A stretch of 64,000 nucleotides of DNA from Micromonospora sonchi (GCF_014646235.1 NZ_BMNB01000009.1:124001-188000), one strand, 5' to 3'. Counted from the stretch's first letter, positions 17,173 to 31,957 are shown. Notes: a model not told the origin generated them from the letters alone. Made by a program: numbers and translations.

Positions 17173-18726
17173 GTGAGCGACGGCGTGGTGAATCCGGACC
17201 TGGCGACCTTCACCGAACTCGCCGCCCGCTGGCGGGTGGTGCCGGTGACGCGGCGGCTGCTCGCCGACGCGGAGACCCCGGTCGGGGTGTACCGCAAGCT
17301 GGCCGGCGGCCCCGGGACGTTTCTGCTGGAGTCGGCCGAGCAGGGGGTGGGCTCCTCGGGGCTGTCCTGGTCGCGGTACTCCTTCGTCGGCGTACGCAGC
17401 AGCGCCACCCTGATCGAGCGGGACGGCGCCGCCGCCTGGCTCGGTACGCCGCCGGCCGGGCTGCCGACCACCGGCGACCCGGTCCGGGTGCTGCGGGAGA
17501 CGGTGGCGGCGCTGGCCGGCCCGCCCGGCGACCCGGACTCCGGGCTGCCCCCGCTGACCGGGGGCATGGTCGGTTACCTCGGCTACGACCTGATCCGCCG
17601 CTTCGAGCGGTTGCCCACGCTCACCGAGGACGACCTGCGCCTGCCCGAGCTGGGCATGCTGCTCGCCACCGACCTGGTGGTGCTGGACCACTTCGACGGC
17701 TCGGCGATCCTGATCGCCAACGCCGTCCTGCCGCCGCCGGACGAGCCGGGTCGCGAGGCGCTGGTCGCCGCCGCCTACCACCACGCGGTGGGCCGGCTCG
17801 ACGCGATGACCACCGCGCTGTCGCGGCCCATCCCGCCGATGGTCGCCACGGTCCGTCGGACGCCGCCCGGTGTGGTACGCAGCCGTACTCCCGACGGCGG
17901 CTATCCGAAGGCGGTCGAGGCGGCCAAGGAGGCGATCCGGGCCGGCGAGTGCTTCCAGATCGTGCTCGCGCAGCGCTTTGAACGCGACACCGACGCCGAC
18001 CCGCTGGACGTCTACCGGGTGCTGCGCACCACCAATCCCAGCCCTTACATGTACCTGCTGCGCTTCGACGGTTTCGACATCGTCGGCTCGTCGCCGGAGG
18101 CGCACCTGAAGGTGACCGGCGAGGCCGACGGCGAGCGGCGGGCGCTGCTGCACCCGATCGCCGGCACCCGGCCGCGCGGCGCGACGCCCGAGGCCGACGC
18201 CCGACTCGCCGCCGAACTGCTGGCGGACCCGAAGGAGCGGGCCGAGCACGTGATGCTGGTCGACCTGGGCCGCAACGACCTGGGCCGGGTCTGCCGGCCG
18301 GGCACCGTCGAGGTGCCGGAGTTCGCCACCATCGAGCGGTACAGCCATGTCATGCACATCGTCTCGACGGTGGTCGGCACGCTCCACGCGGACCGCACCG
18401 CCTTCGACGCGCTCGCCGCGACGTTCCCCGCGGGCACCCTCTCCGGCGCCCCGAAGGTACGGGCCATGGAGATCATCGAGGAGTTGGAACCGGTACGCCG
18501 CGGCCTGTACGGCGGCACGGTCGGTTACTTCGGCTTCGGCGGCGATCTCGACATGGCCATCGCGATCCGCACCGCGCTGATCCGGTCCGGACGGGCCTAC
18601 GTGCAGGCCGGTGCGGGCGTGGTGGCCGACTCCGATCCGGCCGCGGAGGACCAGGAGACCCGGAACAAGGCCGCCGCGGTGCTGGCGGCCATCGCCGCCG
18701 CCGAAACCCTGAGGCCGGCCCGGTGA
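17173..18726 (+). CDS. trpE: Anthranilate synthase component I TrpE
   Basis: A 517-residue chorismate-utilising enzyme that makes anthranilate with a TrpG glutaminase, which is not in the window. The N-terminal part carries the feedback-binding LLES motif (FLLESAEQG) and the C-terminal part has the chorismate-binding core: [46 protein letters not shown] and [22 protein letters not shown] 17173 follows a degenerate family C repeat after hisI. Its stop overlaps the GTGA of another family C copy that separates it from the Trp-associated membrane gene. Confidence 0.96.
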   Translation: MSDGVVNPDLATFTELAARWRVVPVTRRLLADAETPVGVYRKLAGGPGTFLLESAEQGVGSSGLSWSRYSFVGVRSSATLIERDGAAAWLGTPPAGLPTTGDPVRVLRETVAALAGPPGDPDSGLPPLTGGMVGYLGYDLIRRFERLPTLTEDDLRLPELGMLLATDLVVLDHFDGSAILIANAVLPPPDEPGREALVAAAYHHAVGRLDAMTTALSRPIPPMVATVRRTPPGVVRSRTPDGGYPKAVEAAKEAIRAGECFQIVLAQRFERDTDADPLDVYRVLRTTNPSPYMYLLRFDGFDIVGSSPEAHLKVTGEADGERRALLHPIAGTRPRGATPEADARLAAELLADPKERAEHVMLVDLGRNDLGRVCRPGTVEVPEFATIERYSHVMHIVSTVVGTLHADRTAFDALAATFPAGTLSGAPKVRAMEIIEELEPVRRGLYGGTVGYFGFGGDLDMAIAIRTALIRSGRAYVQAGAGVVADSDPAAEDQETRNKAAAVLAAIAAAETLRPAR

Positions 18727-18781
18727 GCGCGAGGAACGTAGCGCAGCGGAGTCCCGCAGTCGCGAACGAAGGACGGCTCCG
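18723..18781 (+). repeat. Family C start-linked repeat, single copy
   Basis: A 59-bp unit starting GTGAGCGCGAGGAACGTAGC, whose first GTGA holds the trpE stop. The next gene starts at 18782 with GTGAGCGCGAGGAACGCC, so its first codons are themselves the beginning of another unit. Nearly identical to the triplicate at 11297-11474. Confidence 0.85.
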
Positions 18782-19333
18782 GTGAGCGCGAGGAACGCCG
18801 TGGGCCGGCGCGAGTTGGCGTACGCCGTGCTGCTCTGCCTGGCCGGGGCGGGCCTGGCCGCCTGGGCCGCGACGTTCGCCTGGGAGACGGACGAGATCGT
18901 CCGCCAGGATCCGATGCCGTTGGTGACCGAGGGGCGGACCGGGCGGCAGTTGCTGCCCTGGCTGTGGGCGCTGGCGCTGGTCGGGCTGGCCGGCGGGGGC
19001 GCGGTGCTGGCCACCCGGGGCTGGCTGCGCCGGGTGCTGGGCGGGCTGCTCGCGCTGCTCGGCCTGACGCTGGTGGCCGGCGGGGGTTACGGGCTCCTCG
19101 CCGACTTCGGTGGTCGGATCGACTGGCGGTGGCCGGCGCTCTGCCTGCTCGGCGGGCTGCTGGCGGCGGCCGGCGGGCTGCTGACCGCGCTGCGTGGCCA
19201 CCGGTGGCCGGCGATGGGCGCCCGCTACGAGCGGTCTTCGAACCGGCCGGCGGCGGGTGGTCCGATCGGCGGGCAGGGCACGGTCGACGCGTGGGACGCG
19301 CTGGACCGGGGCGAGGATCCGACGGTCAGCTGA
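18782..19333 (+). CDS. Trp biosynthesis-associated membrane protein (TIGR02234-like)
   Basis: A 183-residue protein with four predicted membrane helices (about residues 10-30, 58-78, 83-103 and 118-140). Actinobacteria commonly carry a four-helix membrane protein of this kind between trpE and trpC; its job is not known. The first six residues after GTG are encoded by family C repeat sequence (SARNAV). Its 3' end overlaps a small convergent gene by 8 bp. Confidence 0.85.
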   Translation: MSARNAVGRRELAYAVLLCLAGAGLAAWAATFAWETDEIVRQDPMPLVTEGRTGRQLLPWLWALALVGLAGGGAVLATRGWLRRVLGGLLALLGLTLVAGGGYGLLADFGGRIDWRWPALCLLGGLLAAAGGLLTALRGHRWPAMGARYERSSNRPAAGGPIGGQGTVDAWDALDRGEDPTVS

Positions 19334-19577
19334 CCGGCTGCCGGTCGCGGGCCCGGGCCGCGGCGAGTTCGGCCACCAACCGGTCCAGGGCGGCCCGCCG
19401 GTCGGCGCGGGCCCGGTCGGCGCAGATGGCCTCCCAGGCGTTGCCCTGCGCGGTCCGCATCCGGCCCGGCCCGACCACGGCGCGCTCCAGGGTGTGTACG
19501 ACACCGGCGGCGAGCGACACGACGGTACGCGAGATCGTGGTGAGTCCGATGGTCTGCTGCGGCGCGGAGGAGTTCAT
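19326..19577 (-). CDS. Small hypothetical protein
   Basis: An 83-residue protein from ATG 19577 (GTG 19583 is also possible), with GGGGTG just upstream. It begins NSSAPQQTIGLTTISRTVVS, continues with a short amphipathic region, then an Arg/Ala-rich helix ending RARDRQPVS. It overlaps the stop of the Trp-associated membrane gene by 8 bp in a tail-to-tail arrangement. Composition is more varied than that of antisense artefacts nearby, so I think it is real, but no family is recognised. Confidence 0.5.
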   Translation of the reverse strand: MNSSAPQQTIGLTTISRTVVSLAAGVVHTLERAVVGPGRMRTAQGNAWEAICADRARADRRAALDRLVAELAAARARDRQPVS

Positions 19578-19583
19578 GGTCAC

Positions 19584-19957
19584 CCCGGAGGAGATCGGCG
19601 TGGTGGTGGGGCAGGCGCTCGTTGAGTTTGCCCGAGAAGAATGCTGGCCGACTCGGGTTTCCTGGTGATGACCGCCTCATCAACACTGCGGTACGCCATC
19701 CGAGCAGGCACAGGGCCCTTCGTCCTTGACCTTGCTCACAGCATCGACGTCGATCATGATGTTGCGGTCGGGCGGGCGCGGGGCAGGCCCGACATGGGCG
19801 ACTGTCGATGGCGCGGTGACGTAGAGTCACAGGATGTTCGCGCAAGTCGGCCATTATGCCGCAGCCCATTTGGTGAGGAGCGCCATACCCCCGCCACCCG
19901 GTGCCAGGTAGAGCCCCCTAGCATCGGCCCATGACACCCGGAGAGGGGAGTCCGCTG
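19584..19957. other. Region without a convincing gene
   Basis: About 370 bp between the small minus-strand gene and trpC. Open frames on both strands have odd composition (many Cys, Arg and His) and no start signals. The stretch is less GC-rich than its surroundings. A -10-like TAGCAT at 19919-19924 lies 6 nt before ATG 19931 and may drive trpC. A gene that usually sits before trpC in relatives may be missing or decayed here. Confidence 0.4.
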
Positions 19958-20818
19958 GTGACTGCTGAGCATCCGCACGCGGAGGGGGACAAGGCCGGTA
20001 CGGCGTCCCTCGGCGTGCTCGACGAGATCCTGACCGGTGTCCGGGCGGACGTGGCCCGCCGGCAGGAGCAGGTTCCGCTGGAGCGGATCCGCGAACTGGC
20101 CGCCGCCGCGCCACCGCCGCTGGACGCCTACGCGGCACTGCGTCGGCCGGGCGTCGCCGTCATCGCGGAGGTGAAGCGCGCCTCGCCGTCGAAGGGCAAG
20201 TTGGCCGAGATCGCCGACCCGGCGGAGTTGGCCGGTGGGTACGCCGCCGGCGGTGCCCGCGCGATCAGCGTGCTCACCGAGGGGCGCTGGTTCGGCGGAT
20301 CGCTGGACGATCTCGCGGCCGTGCGGGCCGCGGTGAAGATCCCGGTGCTACGCAAGGACTTCGTGGTCTCCAGCTACCAGGTGCACGAGGCCCGCGCGTA
20401 CGGCGCCGACCTGGTGCTGCTGATCGTGGCCGCGTTGGAGCAGAACGCGTTGGTCGGCCTGCTCGAGCGGATCGAGTCGCTGGGCATGACCGCGCTGGTC
20501 GAGGTGCACGACGAGGAGGAGGCCGACCGGGCCCTGGAGGCCGGCGCGCAGGTGATCGGGGTCAACGCCCGCGACCTGCGTACCCTCGAGGTCGACCGGT
20601 CCGCGTTCGAGCGGATCGCGCCCGGCCTGCCGAGCAGCATCGTCAAGATCGCCGAGTCCGGCGTACGCGGCCCGCACGACCTCATCCGGTACGCCTCGGC
20701 CGGCGCCGACGCGGTGCTGGTCGGCGAGGGCCTGGTCACCCAGAAGAGCCCCCGCGAGGCGGTGGCCGAGCTGGTCAACGCCGGCAATCACCCCGCGACG
20801 CCCCGCCCGGTGCGCTGA
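19958..20818 (+). CDS. trpC: Indole-3-glycerol phosphate synthase TrpC
   Basis: A (beta/alpha)8 barrel of about 286 residues that closes the indole ring from CdRP. Visible motifs include [13 protein letters not shown] (catalytic Lys and phosphate contacts), [50 protein letters not shown] and [12 protein letters not shown] 19958 has GAGAGGGGAG 8 nt upstream and is preferred; ATG 19931, in the same frame, follows a TAGCAT box and could be a leaderless start adding nine residues. Followed by trpB after 35 bp. No trpF is fused or adjacent. Confidence 0.95.
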   Translation: MTAEHPHAEGDKAGTASLGVLDEILTGVRADVARRQEQVPLERIRELAAAAPPPLDAYAALRRPGVAVIAEVKRASPSKGKLAEIADPAELAGGYAAGGARAISVLTEGRWFGGSLDDLAAVRAAVKIPVLRKDFVVSSYQVHEARAYGADLVLLIVAALEQNALVGLLERIESLGMTALVEVHDEEEADRALEAGAQVIGVNARDLRTLEVDRSAFERIAPGLPSSIVKIAESGVRGPHDLIRYASAGADAVLVGEGLVTQKSPREAVAELVNAGNHPATPRPVR

Positions 20819-20853
20819 CCCGCGCCGGCTTCGTTCGAAGGAGAGGATCCGGC

Positions 20854-22089
20854 ATGAGCGCTGACGCGCTGGCCGCCCCGGCGGCGCAGTTTCCCGACGC
20901 GGCCGGTCACTTCGGCCGCTTCGGCGGTCGCTTCGTGCCGGAGGCACTGGTCGCCGCCCTCGACGAGTTGGGCGCCGCGCACCGCGCGGCAATGGCCGAC
21001 GAGCAGTTCCGGGCCGAGTTCGACGCCCTGCTGCGCGACTACGCGGGCACCCCGTCGCTGCTGTACGAGGCCCACCGGTTCTCCGCGCGGGCCGGTGCCC
21101 GGGTGCTGCTCAAGCGGGAGGACCTCAACCACACCGGCGCGCACAAGGTGCGCAACGTGCTCGGCCAGGCGCTGCTGACCCGGCGGATGGGCAAGAAGCG
21201 GGTGATCGCCGAGACCGGCGCGGGTCAGCACGGCGTCGCGACCGCCACCGCCGCCGCCCTGTTCGACCTGGACTGCGTGGTCTACATGGGGCAGGTGGAC
21301 ACCGAGCGGCAGGCGCTGAACGTGGCCCGGATGCGGATGCTCGGCGCCACGGTCGTACCGGTGACGAACGGCTCGCGCACGCTCAAGGACGCGATGAACG
21401 AGGCGATGCGGGACTGGGTCGCCAACGTCGACGACACCCACTACCTGATCGGCACGGCCGCCGGCCCGGACCCGTTCCCGAGGCTGGTGCGCGACTTCGT
21501 CCGGGGCATCGGCGACGAGGCGCGGGCGCAGTGCCTGGAGCTGACCGGCGCGCTGCCGGACGCGATCACCGCCTGTGTCGGCGGTGGTTCGAACGCGCTG
21601 GGCATCTTCCACGCCTTCACCGACGACCCGCAGGTGCGGCTCTACGGCTTCGAGGCGGGCGGCGAGGGCGTGGCCACCGGTCGGCACGCGGCCAGCATCA
21701 CCGGCGGCTCCGCCGGCGTGCTGCACGGCACCCGCACCTACGTGCTCCAGGACGCCGACGGCCAGACGCAGGAGTCGCATTCGATCTCCGCCGGGTTGGA
21801 CTACCCGGGGGTGGGGCCGGAGCACGCCTGGCTGCACGACACCGGCCGGGCCAGCTACCGGCCGGTCACCGACGCCGAGGCGATGGCGGCGTTCGAGCTG
21901 CTGTGCCGCACCGAGGGGATCATTCCCGCGATCGAGAGCGCGCACGCCCTCGCCGGCACCCTGGCCGTCGCCGGAGAACTCGCCGCCGAGCTGGGCCGGC
22001 AGCCCACCATCGTGGTCAACCTCTCCGGCCGGGGCGACAAGGACGTGCACACCGCCGGCGAGTACTTCGGCATCCTCGACAAGGAGTAA
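20854..22089 (+). CDS. trpB: Tryptophan synthase beta chain TrpB
   Basis: A 411-residue PLP enzyme that condenses indole with serine. The PLP lysine lies in [17 protein letters not shown], the catalytic Glu region in [13 protein letters not shown], the phosphate loop in VGGGSNALG, and ESAHALAG is near the C-terminus. ATG 20854 is preceded by AAGGAGAGG. Its stop lies 5 bp before trpA, and the trpA ribosome binding site AAGGAG overlaps the trpB stop, so the two are translated together as for the alpha2-beta2 complex. Confidence 0.97.
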   Translation: MSADALAAPAAQFPDAAGHFGRFGGRFVPEALVAALDELGAAHRAAMADEQFRAEFDALLRDYAGTPSLLYEAHRFSARAGARVLLKREDLNHTGAHKVRNVLGQALLTRRMGKKRVIAETGAGQHGVATATAAALFDLDCVVYMGQVDTERQALNVARMRMLGATVVPVTNGSRTLKDAMNEAMRDWVANVDDTHYLIGTAAGPDPFPRLVRDFVRGIGDEARAQCLELTGALPDAITACVGGGSNALGIFHAFTDDPQVRLYGFEAGGEGVATGRHAASITGGSAGVLHGTRTYVLQDADGQTQESHSISAGLDYPGVGPEHAWLHDTGRASYRPVTDAEAMAAFELLCRTEGIIPAIESAHALAGTLAVAGELAAELGRQPTIVVNLSGRGDKDVHTAGEYFGILDKE

Positions 22090-22094
22090 GGGCC

Positions 22095-22907
22095 ATGAGC
22101 GAGCGCAGTCGGATCGGGGTCGTCTTCGACAAGGCCCGGGCGGACGGACGCGCGCTGCTGGTCGGCTGCATGCCGGCCGGCTTCCCCACCGTCGAGGGCA
22201 GCATCGCGGCGATGAAGACGATGATCGCCGCGGGCGTCGACGTGATCGAGTTGGAGATCCCCTACTCCGATCCGGTGATGGACGGTCCGGTGATCCAGCG
22301 GGCCAGTGGCATTGCCCTGGCCGGTGGCGTACGCACCCGGGACGCGCTGCGGATCGTCGAGGAGGTCGCGGCCACCGGCGCGCCGGTGGCCGCGATGACC
22401 TACTGGAACCCGATCGAGCAGTACGGCGTGGACGCGTTCGCCCGGGACCTCGCGGCGGCCGGGGGCACCGGAATGGTCACCCCGGATCTGATTCCCGACG
22501 AGGCCGACGAGTGGCTGGCCGCGTCGGACGCGTACGGGCTGGACCGCACCTTCCTGGTGGCGCCCTCCTCCACCGACGAGCGGCTGGCGATGACGGTCGC
22601 GCACTGCCGTGGCTTCGTCTACGCCACCGCGCTGATGGGGGTGACCGGCGCGCGTGCGCAGATCTCGCAGGCGGCGCCGGTGCTGGTGTCCCGGGTCCGG
22701 GCGGTCACCGACCTGCCGGTCGGCGTCGGGCTGGGCGTGGGCACCGGTGCGCAGGCCGCTGCCGTCGCCGGGTACGCCGACGCGGTGATCGTCGGCAGCG
22801 CGCTGATCCGCTGCCTGCTCGACGCCCCCGACCAGGAATCCGGTCTCTCCGCCCTGCGGGCGGTCAGCGCCGAGCTGGCTGAGGGCGTGCGCAACCCCAC
22901 GCCCTGA
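22095..22907 (+). CDS. trpA: Tryptophan synthase alpha chain TrpA
   Basis: A 270-residue barrel that cleaves indole-3-glycerol phosphate and channels indole to TrpB. ELEIPYSDPVMDGPVIQ carries the catalytic Glu and Asp; VTGARAQ and GVGLGVGTGAQA form the phosphate site. ATG 22095 has GGAG at 22083-22086 overlapping the end of trpB. The last gene of the trp run; a family B hairpin repeat starts immediately after its stop. Confidence 0.97.
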   Translation: MSERSRIGVVFDKARADGRALLVGCMPAGFPTVEGSIAAMKTMIAAGVDVIELEIPYSDPVMDGPVIQRASGIALAGGVRTRDALRIVEEVAATGAPVAAMTYWNPIEQYGVDAFARDLAAAGGTGMVTPDLIPDEADEWLAASDAYGLDRTFLVAPSSTDERLAMTVAHCRGFVYATALMGVTGARAQISQAAPVLVSRVRAVTDLPVGVGLGVGTGAQAAAVAGYADAVIVGSALIRCLLDAPDQESGLSALRAVSAELAEGVRNPTP

Positions 22908-22990
22908 CCCCGCGCCGATCATGGACTTTGTGTCGCCTCTATGCCGGGATTGTCCGTGAATGCGGGGGCGAAAAGTGCAAGATCGCGGGG
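22908..22990. repeat. Family B GATCATG hairpin repeat, copy 1
   Basis: Left arm 22908-22929 (CCCCGCGCCGATCATGGACT and two more T) and right arm 22972-22990 (AAAGTGCAAGATCGCGGGG) are imperfectly complementary, with a 42-nt loop. It lies directly after trpA and before lgt. The same arms recur at 42897-42977. Confidence 0.7.
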
Positions 22991-23030
22991 ACGGGTGCGG
23001 GGTGGTGTGGGAAGGGCCAGCGGACCGGGG

Positions 23031-23060
23031 TGACGTTTGAGGGGGTGACAGCGGTAGCCT
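23031..23060 (+). promoter_or_regulatory. Candidate leaderless promoter for lgt
   Basis: GTGACG (23031-23036) and TAGCCT (23055-23060) are spaced by 18 nt, and the -10 box ends 8 nt before GTG 23069. The TANNNT -10 and the lack of a close ribosome binding site suggest transcription starting at the GTG. Confidence 0.45.
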
Positions 23061-23068
23061 TTGCATCC

Positions 23069-24244
23069 GTGAGTCTCGCCTCGCCGACCTACCTGGCCGC
23101 CATCCCCAGCCCGAGCACCGCCGTGTGGCAACTCGGCCCGATTCCGCTCCGGGCGTACGCCCTGTGCATCCTCGCCGGCATCGTGGTGGCCTGCTGGGTC
23201 ACCGAACGGCGACTGCGCCAACGTGGCGTGGCCCCTGGCACCGTGCTGGACATCGCCCTGTGGGCGGTGCCGGCCGGCATCATCGGCGCCCGGATCTACC
23301 ACGTGATCACCTCACCGGCGGCCTACTTCGGCACCGGCGGTGATCCGATCAAGGTCTTCTTCATCCACGAGGGTGGGTTGGGGATCTGGGGTGCGGTCGC
23401 CGGGGGTGCGCTCGGCGCCTGGCTCGCCGCCCGACAACTCGGCATCCCGTTCGCGGTGGTCGCCGACGCGCTGGCACCGGGTCTGCCACTGGCGCAGGCG
23501 ATCGGGCGGCTCGGCAACTGGTTCAACAACGAGCTCTACGGCGGCCGGACCGACCTGCCCTGGGGGCTGGAGATCCACCGGATGGACGGCGGGCAGGCGC
23601 TGCGCGACGAGGCGGGCCGGCCGATCCTGGAGGAGGGGCTCTATCACCCGACCTTCGCCTACGAGGCGCTGTGGAACGTCGGGGTCGCGGCGCTGGTGTT
23701 CTTCCTCGACCGCAAGCTGCGACTCGGCCGTGGCCGGGCCTTCGCGCTCTACGTGATGGGCTACACCGCGGGCCGGTTCTGGATCGAGATGATGCGCACC
23801 GACGAGGCCAACACCATCCTCGGCGTACGCCTCAATGTCTGGACCGCGGCGCTGGTGTTCCTCGGCGCGTTGATCTACTTCCTGCGGGTCCGTGGGCCGC
23901 GCGAGTACCTGATCCCGATCGGCGTGCCGGCCGCCACCACGCCGGAGGCCACCTCCGACGTCTCCCAGCTGGACCTGTCGGCCCGGCGGGCCGCCGCCGA
24001 GCCGGCCGCCCCGGAGGGCTACCGGGTGGTCAGCGAGGAGCAGTTCCGGCACTGGCGCAGCACCGGCGAGGCGCCGCCCGAGGTCGTCGCCCACGACGGG
24101 TCCGGCACCGACCACGAGTCCGGCACCGCAGCCGGCTCCGAAGCGCGGGGTGACGCGGTCGCCGGGAACGACGCCGAGCCGACCGGCGCAGCCGCCGACG
24201 CGGTGGAGTCCACGCCGGGCCGGCCCACCGATCGCGACAGCTGA
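23069..24244 (+). CDS. lgt: Prolipoprotein diacylglyceryl transferase Lgt
   Basis: Membrane enzyme that transfers diacylglycerol from phosphatidylglycerol to the lipobox Cys of prolipoproteins. It has about seven hydrophobic segments and the Lgt hallmarks HEGGLGIWGAVAGG and GRLGNWFNNELYGGRTDLPW, followed by GRFWIEMMRTDEAN. Length is 391 residues because of a C-terminal extension of about 100 residues, acidic and rich in Ala, Gly and Glu, probably disordered and common in actinobacterial Lgt. GTG 23069 is chosen over GTG 23045 because of the promoter spacing. At least two likely substrates (lipoproteins at 55954 and 60857) are in this window. Confidence 0.95.
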   Translation: MSLASPTYLAAIPSPSTAVWQLGPIPLRAYALCILAGIVVACWVTERRLRQRGVAPGTVLDIALWAVPAGIIGARIYHVITSPAAYFGTGGDPIKVFFIHEGGLGIWGAVAGGALGAWLAARQLGIPFAVVADALAPGLPLAQAIGRLGNWFNNELYGGRTDLPWGLEIHRMDGGQALRDEAGRPILEEGLYHPTFAYEALWNVGVAALVFFLDRKLRLGRGRAFALYVMGYTAGRFWIEMMRTDEANTILGVRLNVWTAALVFLGALIYFLRVRGPREYLIPIGVPAATTPEATSDVSQLDLSARRAAAEPAAPEGYRVVSEEQFRHWRSTGEAPPEVVAHDGSGTDHESGTAAGSEARGDAVAGNDAEPTGAAADAVESTPGRPTDRDS

Positions 24245-24257
24245 ACGAGGGGGCGCT

Positions 24258-25448
24258 ATGCGGACCGCGGTGGTGGTCGGCGGTGGCCCCGGTGGCCTGG
24301 CGGTCGCCGGTGCGCTGGCCCGATCCGGCTGGCAGGTCACCCTCCTGGAGCGAGCCGACCGGATCCGCCCCGAGCCGACGGCGGTGGCGCTCTGGCCCAA
24401 CGGGGTCCGCGCCCTGCGCACCCTGAATCTCGGTGCCGGCCTGGACGCGATCGCCACGCCGCTGCCCGACGGCGGTGTCCGGCGCCCCGACGGGCAGTGG
24501 CTGGTGCAGCCGCGGCAGTCCCCGGTCGAGCGGCTTCCGGTCGTGGTGCACCGGGAGGACCTGCACGACGCGCTGATCGCGGGCCTGGGCGACCGGGTCG
24601 AGCTGCGTACCGGGGTGACGGTGCGGACGGTACGCGCAGCGCCGGGCGCGCGCCCGGCGGTCGGCGACGGCCGACACACCTTCGAGGCGGACCTGATCGT
24701 CGCGGCCGACGGCGCCGACAGCGTGATCCGTCGGCAGCTCGCCCCCGAGGCGAGCCTGGTCAGTTCCGGGTGCGCCGCCTGGCGGGCGGTGATCCCCTGG
24801 TACCGGGCACCGAGTCTGTCCGGGCCCGTCGGTGGGGAGATCCTCGGCGCCGGCTACCGGTTCGTGGCCGCCTCGCTCGGCGATCGGGGCGCGTCCGGCG
24901 GGTCCAGCCGGGGCGGCATCCACTGGATGGCCACCGCGGCCGGTGCGCCCCGACCCGAGCCGCCCGAGACGCAGTTGACGCTGCTGCGCCGCTGGTACGC
25001 CGGCTGGCCCGCACCCGTCGACGAGTTGCTGGCCGCCACCGACCCGGCCGACCTGGTGCAGCAGGAGATCCGGGAACTGCGTCCGCTGCCCCGGGCGTAC
25101 GGCTTTCCGCTCGGCCCGGGTGCGGTGGTGCTGCTCGGCGACGCCGCCCACGCCATGCCCCCGCACCTCGGGCAGGGCACCTGCCTCGCCTTCGAGGACG
25201 CCGCGACGCTCGCCGCGCTGCTGCGCGAGTCGACGCTGCCCGACGCGGTGATGGCGTACGACCGGGTGCGGCGGCCCCGCGCGGCGGCCGTGGTCCGGCA
25301 GACCCGCCGGATGTCGGCCGTGCTGCGGACCCGGGGCCGGCTGGCGTTGCGTGCCCGTGACGCCGCCCTCGGCACCATCACCCCTCGCCTCCTGGGTAGC
25401 GCCGCCACCATGGCCACCCAGTGGCGCCCGCCCTCCGCGTCCAGCTAG
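24258..25448 (+). CDS. FAD-dependent monooxygenase (PHBH family)
   Basis: A 396-residue flavoprotein hydroxylase. The N-terminal dinucleotide fold AVVVGGGPGGLAVAGAL binds FAD, DLIVAADGADSVIR is the DG motif, and LLGDAAHAMPPHLGQGTCLAFEDA is the GD motif that contacts the FAD ribityl chain. This combination defines the para-hydroxybenzoate hydroxylase family. ATG 24258 with GAGGGGG upstream lies 13 bp after lgt, so the two may be co-transcribed. No pathway partners are adjacent, so the substrate (perhaps an aromatic compound) cannot be inferred. Confidence 0.9.
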   Translation: MRTAVVVGGGPGGLAVAGALARSGWQVTLLERADRIRPEPTAVALWPNGVRALRTLNLGAGLDAIATPLPDGGVRRPDGQWLVQPRQSPVERLPVVVHREDLHDALIAGLGDRVELRTGVTVRTVRAAPGARPAVGDGRHTFEADLIVAADGADSVIRRQLAPEASLVSSGCAAWRAVIPWYRAPSLSGPVGGEILGAGYRFVAASLGDRGASGGSSRGGIHWMATAAGAPRPEPPETQLTLLRRWYAGWPAPVDELLAATDPADLVQQEIRELRPLPRAYGFPLGPGAVVLLGDAAHAMPPHLGQGTCLAFEDAATLAALLRESTLPDAVMAYDRVRRPRAAAVVRQTRRMSAVLRTRGRLALRARDAALGTITPRLLGSAATMATQWRPPSASS

Positions 25449-25568
25449 GACCATCGCCGATAACAGCCAGCGGAAATTGCCGGCGGGGAGTCCAGGGCAC
25501 GGGAGTGGCGTCCCGAAATATGGATGGTGTGATCAATCTGTCCGGGCCTTGCCAAATGGGCCCTGACG

Positions 25569-25574
25569 TAGAAT
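25569..25574 (+). promoter_or_regulatory. Candidate -10 box for gltBD
   Basis: TAGAAT matches TANNNT well and lies about 70 bp before the gltB start, within an AT-richer patch that also has TTGCCA at 25549-25554. The 14-nt spacing to that word is short, so the -35 is uncertain. Confidence 0.4.
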
Positions 25575-25643
25575 CAAATAGACCAATCAAGGGCCAGCGT
25601 CGTCCCACCCAATGAATGAACTTGAGTGACGACAGGAGGCCCG

Positions 25644-30432
<4,789 letters not shown>

Positions 30433-30440
<8 letters not shown>

Positions 30441-31944
30441 CCCGAACGGTTTCCTGCGCCACGGCCGGCGACTGCCGGCCCGCCGGCCGGTGCCGGTGCG
30501 CATCAGCGACTGGCGGGAGGTCTACCCGCCGGCCGGTGCGGAACTGATCCGCGAACAGGCCACCCGCTGCATGGACTGCGGCATCCCGTTCTGCCACAGC
30601 GAGACAGCCGGGTGCCCACTGGCGAATCGGATCCCGGACTGGAACGACCTGGTCCGCACCGGCAACTGGGACGCGGCCGTGGAGACGCTGCACGCCACCA
30701 ACAACTTTCCCGAGTTCACCGGCCGGCTCTGCCCGGCGCCCTGCGAGGCCGCCTGCGTACTCGGCATCGCCGGCGGCGATCCGGTGACCATCAAGCAGGT
30801 CGAGGTGGAGATCGCCGACGCGGCCGTGGCCCGCGGCCTGCCGCCGCGTCCGGCGTCGGCGTCGTCCGGCCGGTCGGTCGCCGTGGTCGGCTCCGGCCCG
30901 GCCGGGCTCGCCGCCGCGCAGCAGCTGGCCCGCGCCGGTCACGCCGTGACGGTGTACGAGCGCGACGACGCGATCGGCGGCCTGCTGCGCTACGGCATCC
31001 CCGACTTCAAGCTGGAGAAACGGCACATCGACGCCCGGCTGGCCCAGCTGCTGGCCGAGGGGGTCGTCTTCCGCACCGGGGTGAACATCGGCGTCGACGT
31101 GACCGCCGAGCAGCTCCGCGAGCAGCACGACGCGGTGCTGCTCGCCTGCGGCGCCCTCCAGGGCCGGGACACGCCGACCACGCCCGGCCGGCAGTTGCGC
31201 GGCGTGCACCAGGCGATGGCGCACCTGGTGGCCGCCAACCGGGTGGTCGCGGCGGCCGGCGAGGATCCTCCCGCCCCGGCCACCCTGCCGGACGGTACGC
31301 CGATCGACGCGGCCGGCAAACACGTGGTCATCATCGGTGGCGGCGACACCGCGGCGGACTGCCTCGGCGTGGCCCACCGGCAGGGCGCGGTCGGCGTACA
31401 CCAGCTGGACCTGTACCCGCGACCGTCGCAGGCCCGCGACGAGGCCCGCGACCCGTGGCCGACCTGGCCGTGGATCCTGCGCGAGTACCCGGCGCACGAG
31501 GAGGGCGGCGAGCGGGTGTTCGCCGTGGCGGTGCAGGAGTTCGTCGACGACGGCACCGGTGCGGTCCGGGCGGTACGCGTCGCCGAGGTGACCGTCGAGA
31601 AGCGGGACGGCCGGCGCGTCGTCACCCCGGTGCCGGGCACCGAGCGGGAACTCCCCGCCGACCTGGTGCTGCTGGCGGTCGGCTTCGACGGCACCGAGGA
31701 GCAGCCGCTGCTGGCCCAGTTCGGCCTGACCCGAAACGCCCGGGGCGCCATCGACTCCCGGGCCGACTGGCAGACCGGCGCCGACGGGGTCTTCGTCGCC
31801 GGGGACATGCACCGGGGCGCCTCGCTGATCGTCTGGGCGATCGCCGAGGGCCGGGCCGCCGCCGCCGCGATCCACACCTACCTCGGCGGCCCCGGCACCC
31901 TCCCCGCCCCCGTCCACCCCACCTCCCACCCGCTCGCGGTGTAA
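30433..31944 (+). CDS. gltD: Glutamate synthase small subunit GltD
   Basis: A 503-residue flavoprotein that passes electrons from NADPH to GltB. Two cysteine groups (CMDCGIPFC and CPAPCEAAC) bind 4Fe-4S clusters, followed by the FAD fold [17 protein letters not shown] and the NADPH fold [15 protein letters not shown], then [23 protein letters not shown] 30433 overlaps the gltB stop and has AGGAGGTGG upstream, so translation is coupled. A family A repeat with an extra hairpin follows its stop. Confidence 0.97.
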
Positions 31945-31957
31945 GGAAGGGGTGTAA

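Noticed and set aside
19641..19934. A 97-codon plus-strand frame before trpC
   Set aside because: No ribosome binding site and unusual composition with scattered Cys and Arg; treated as noncoding.
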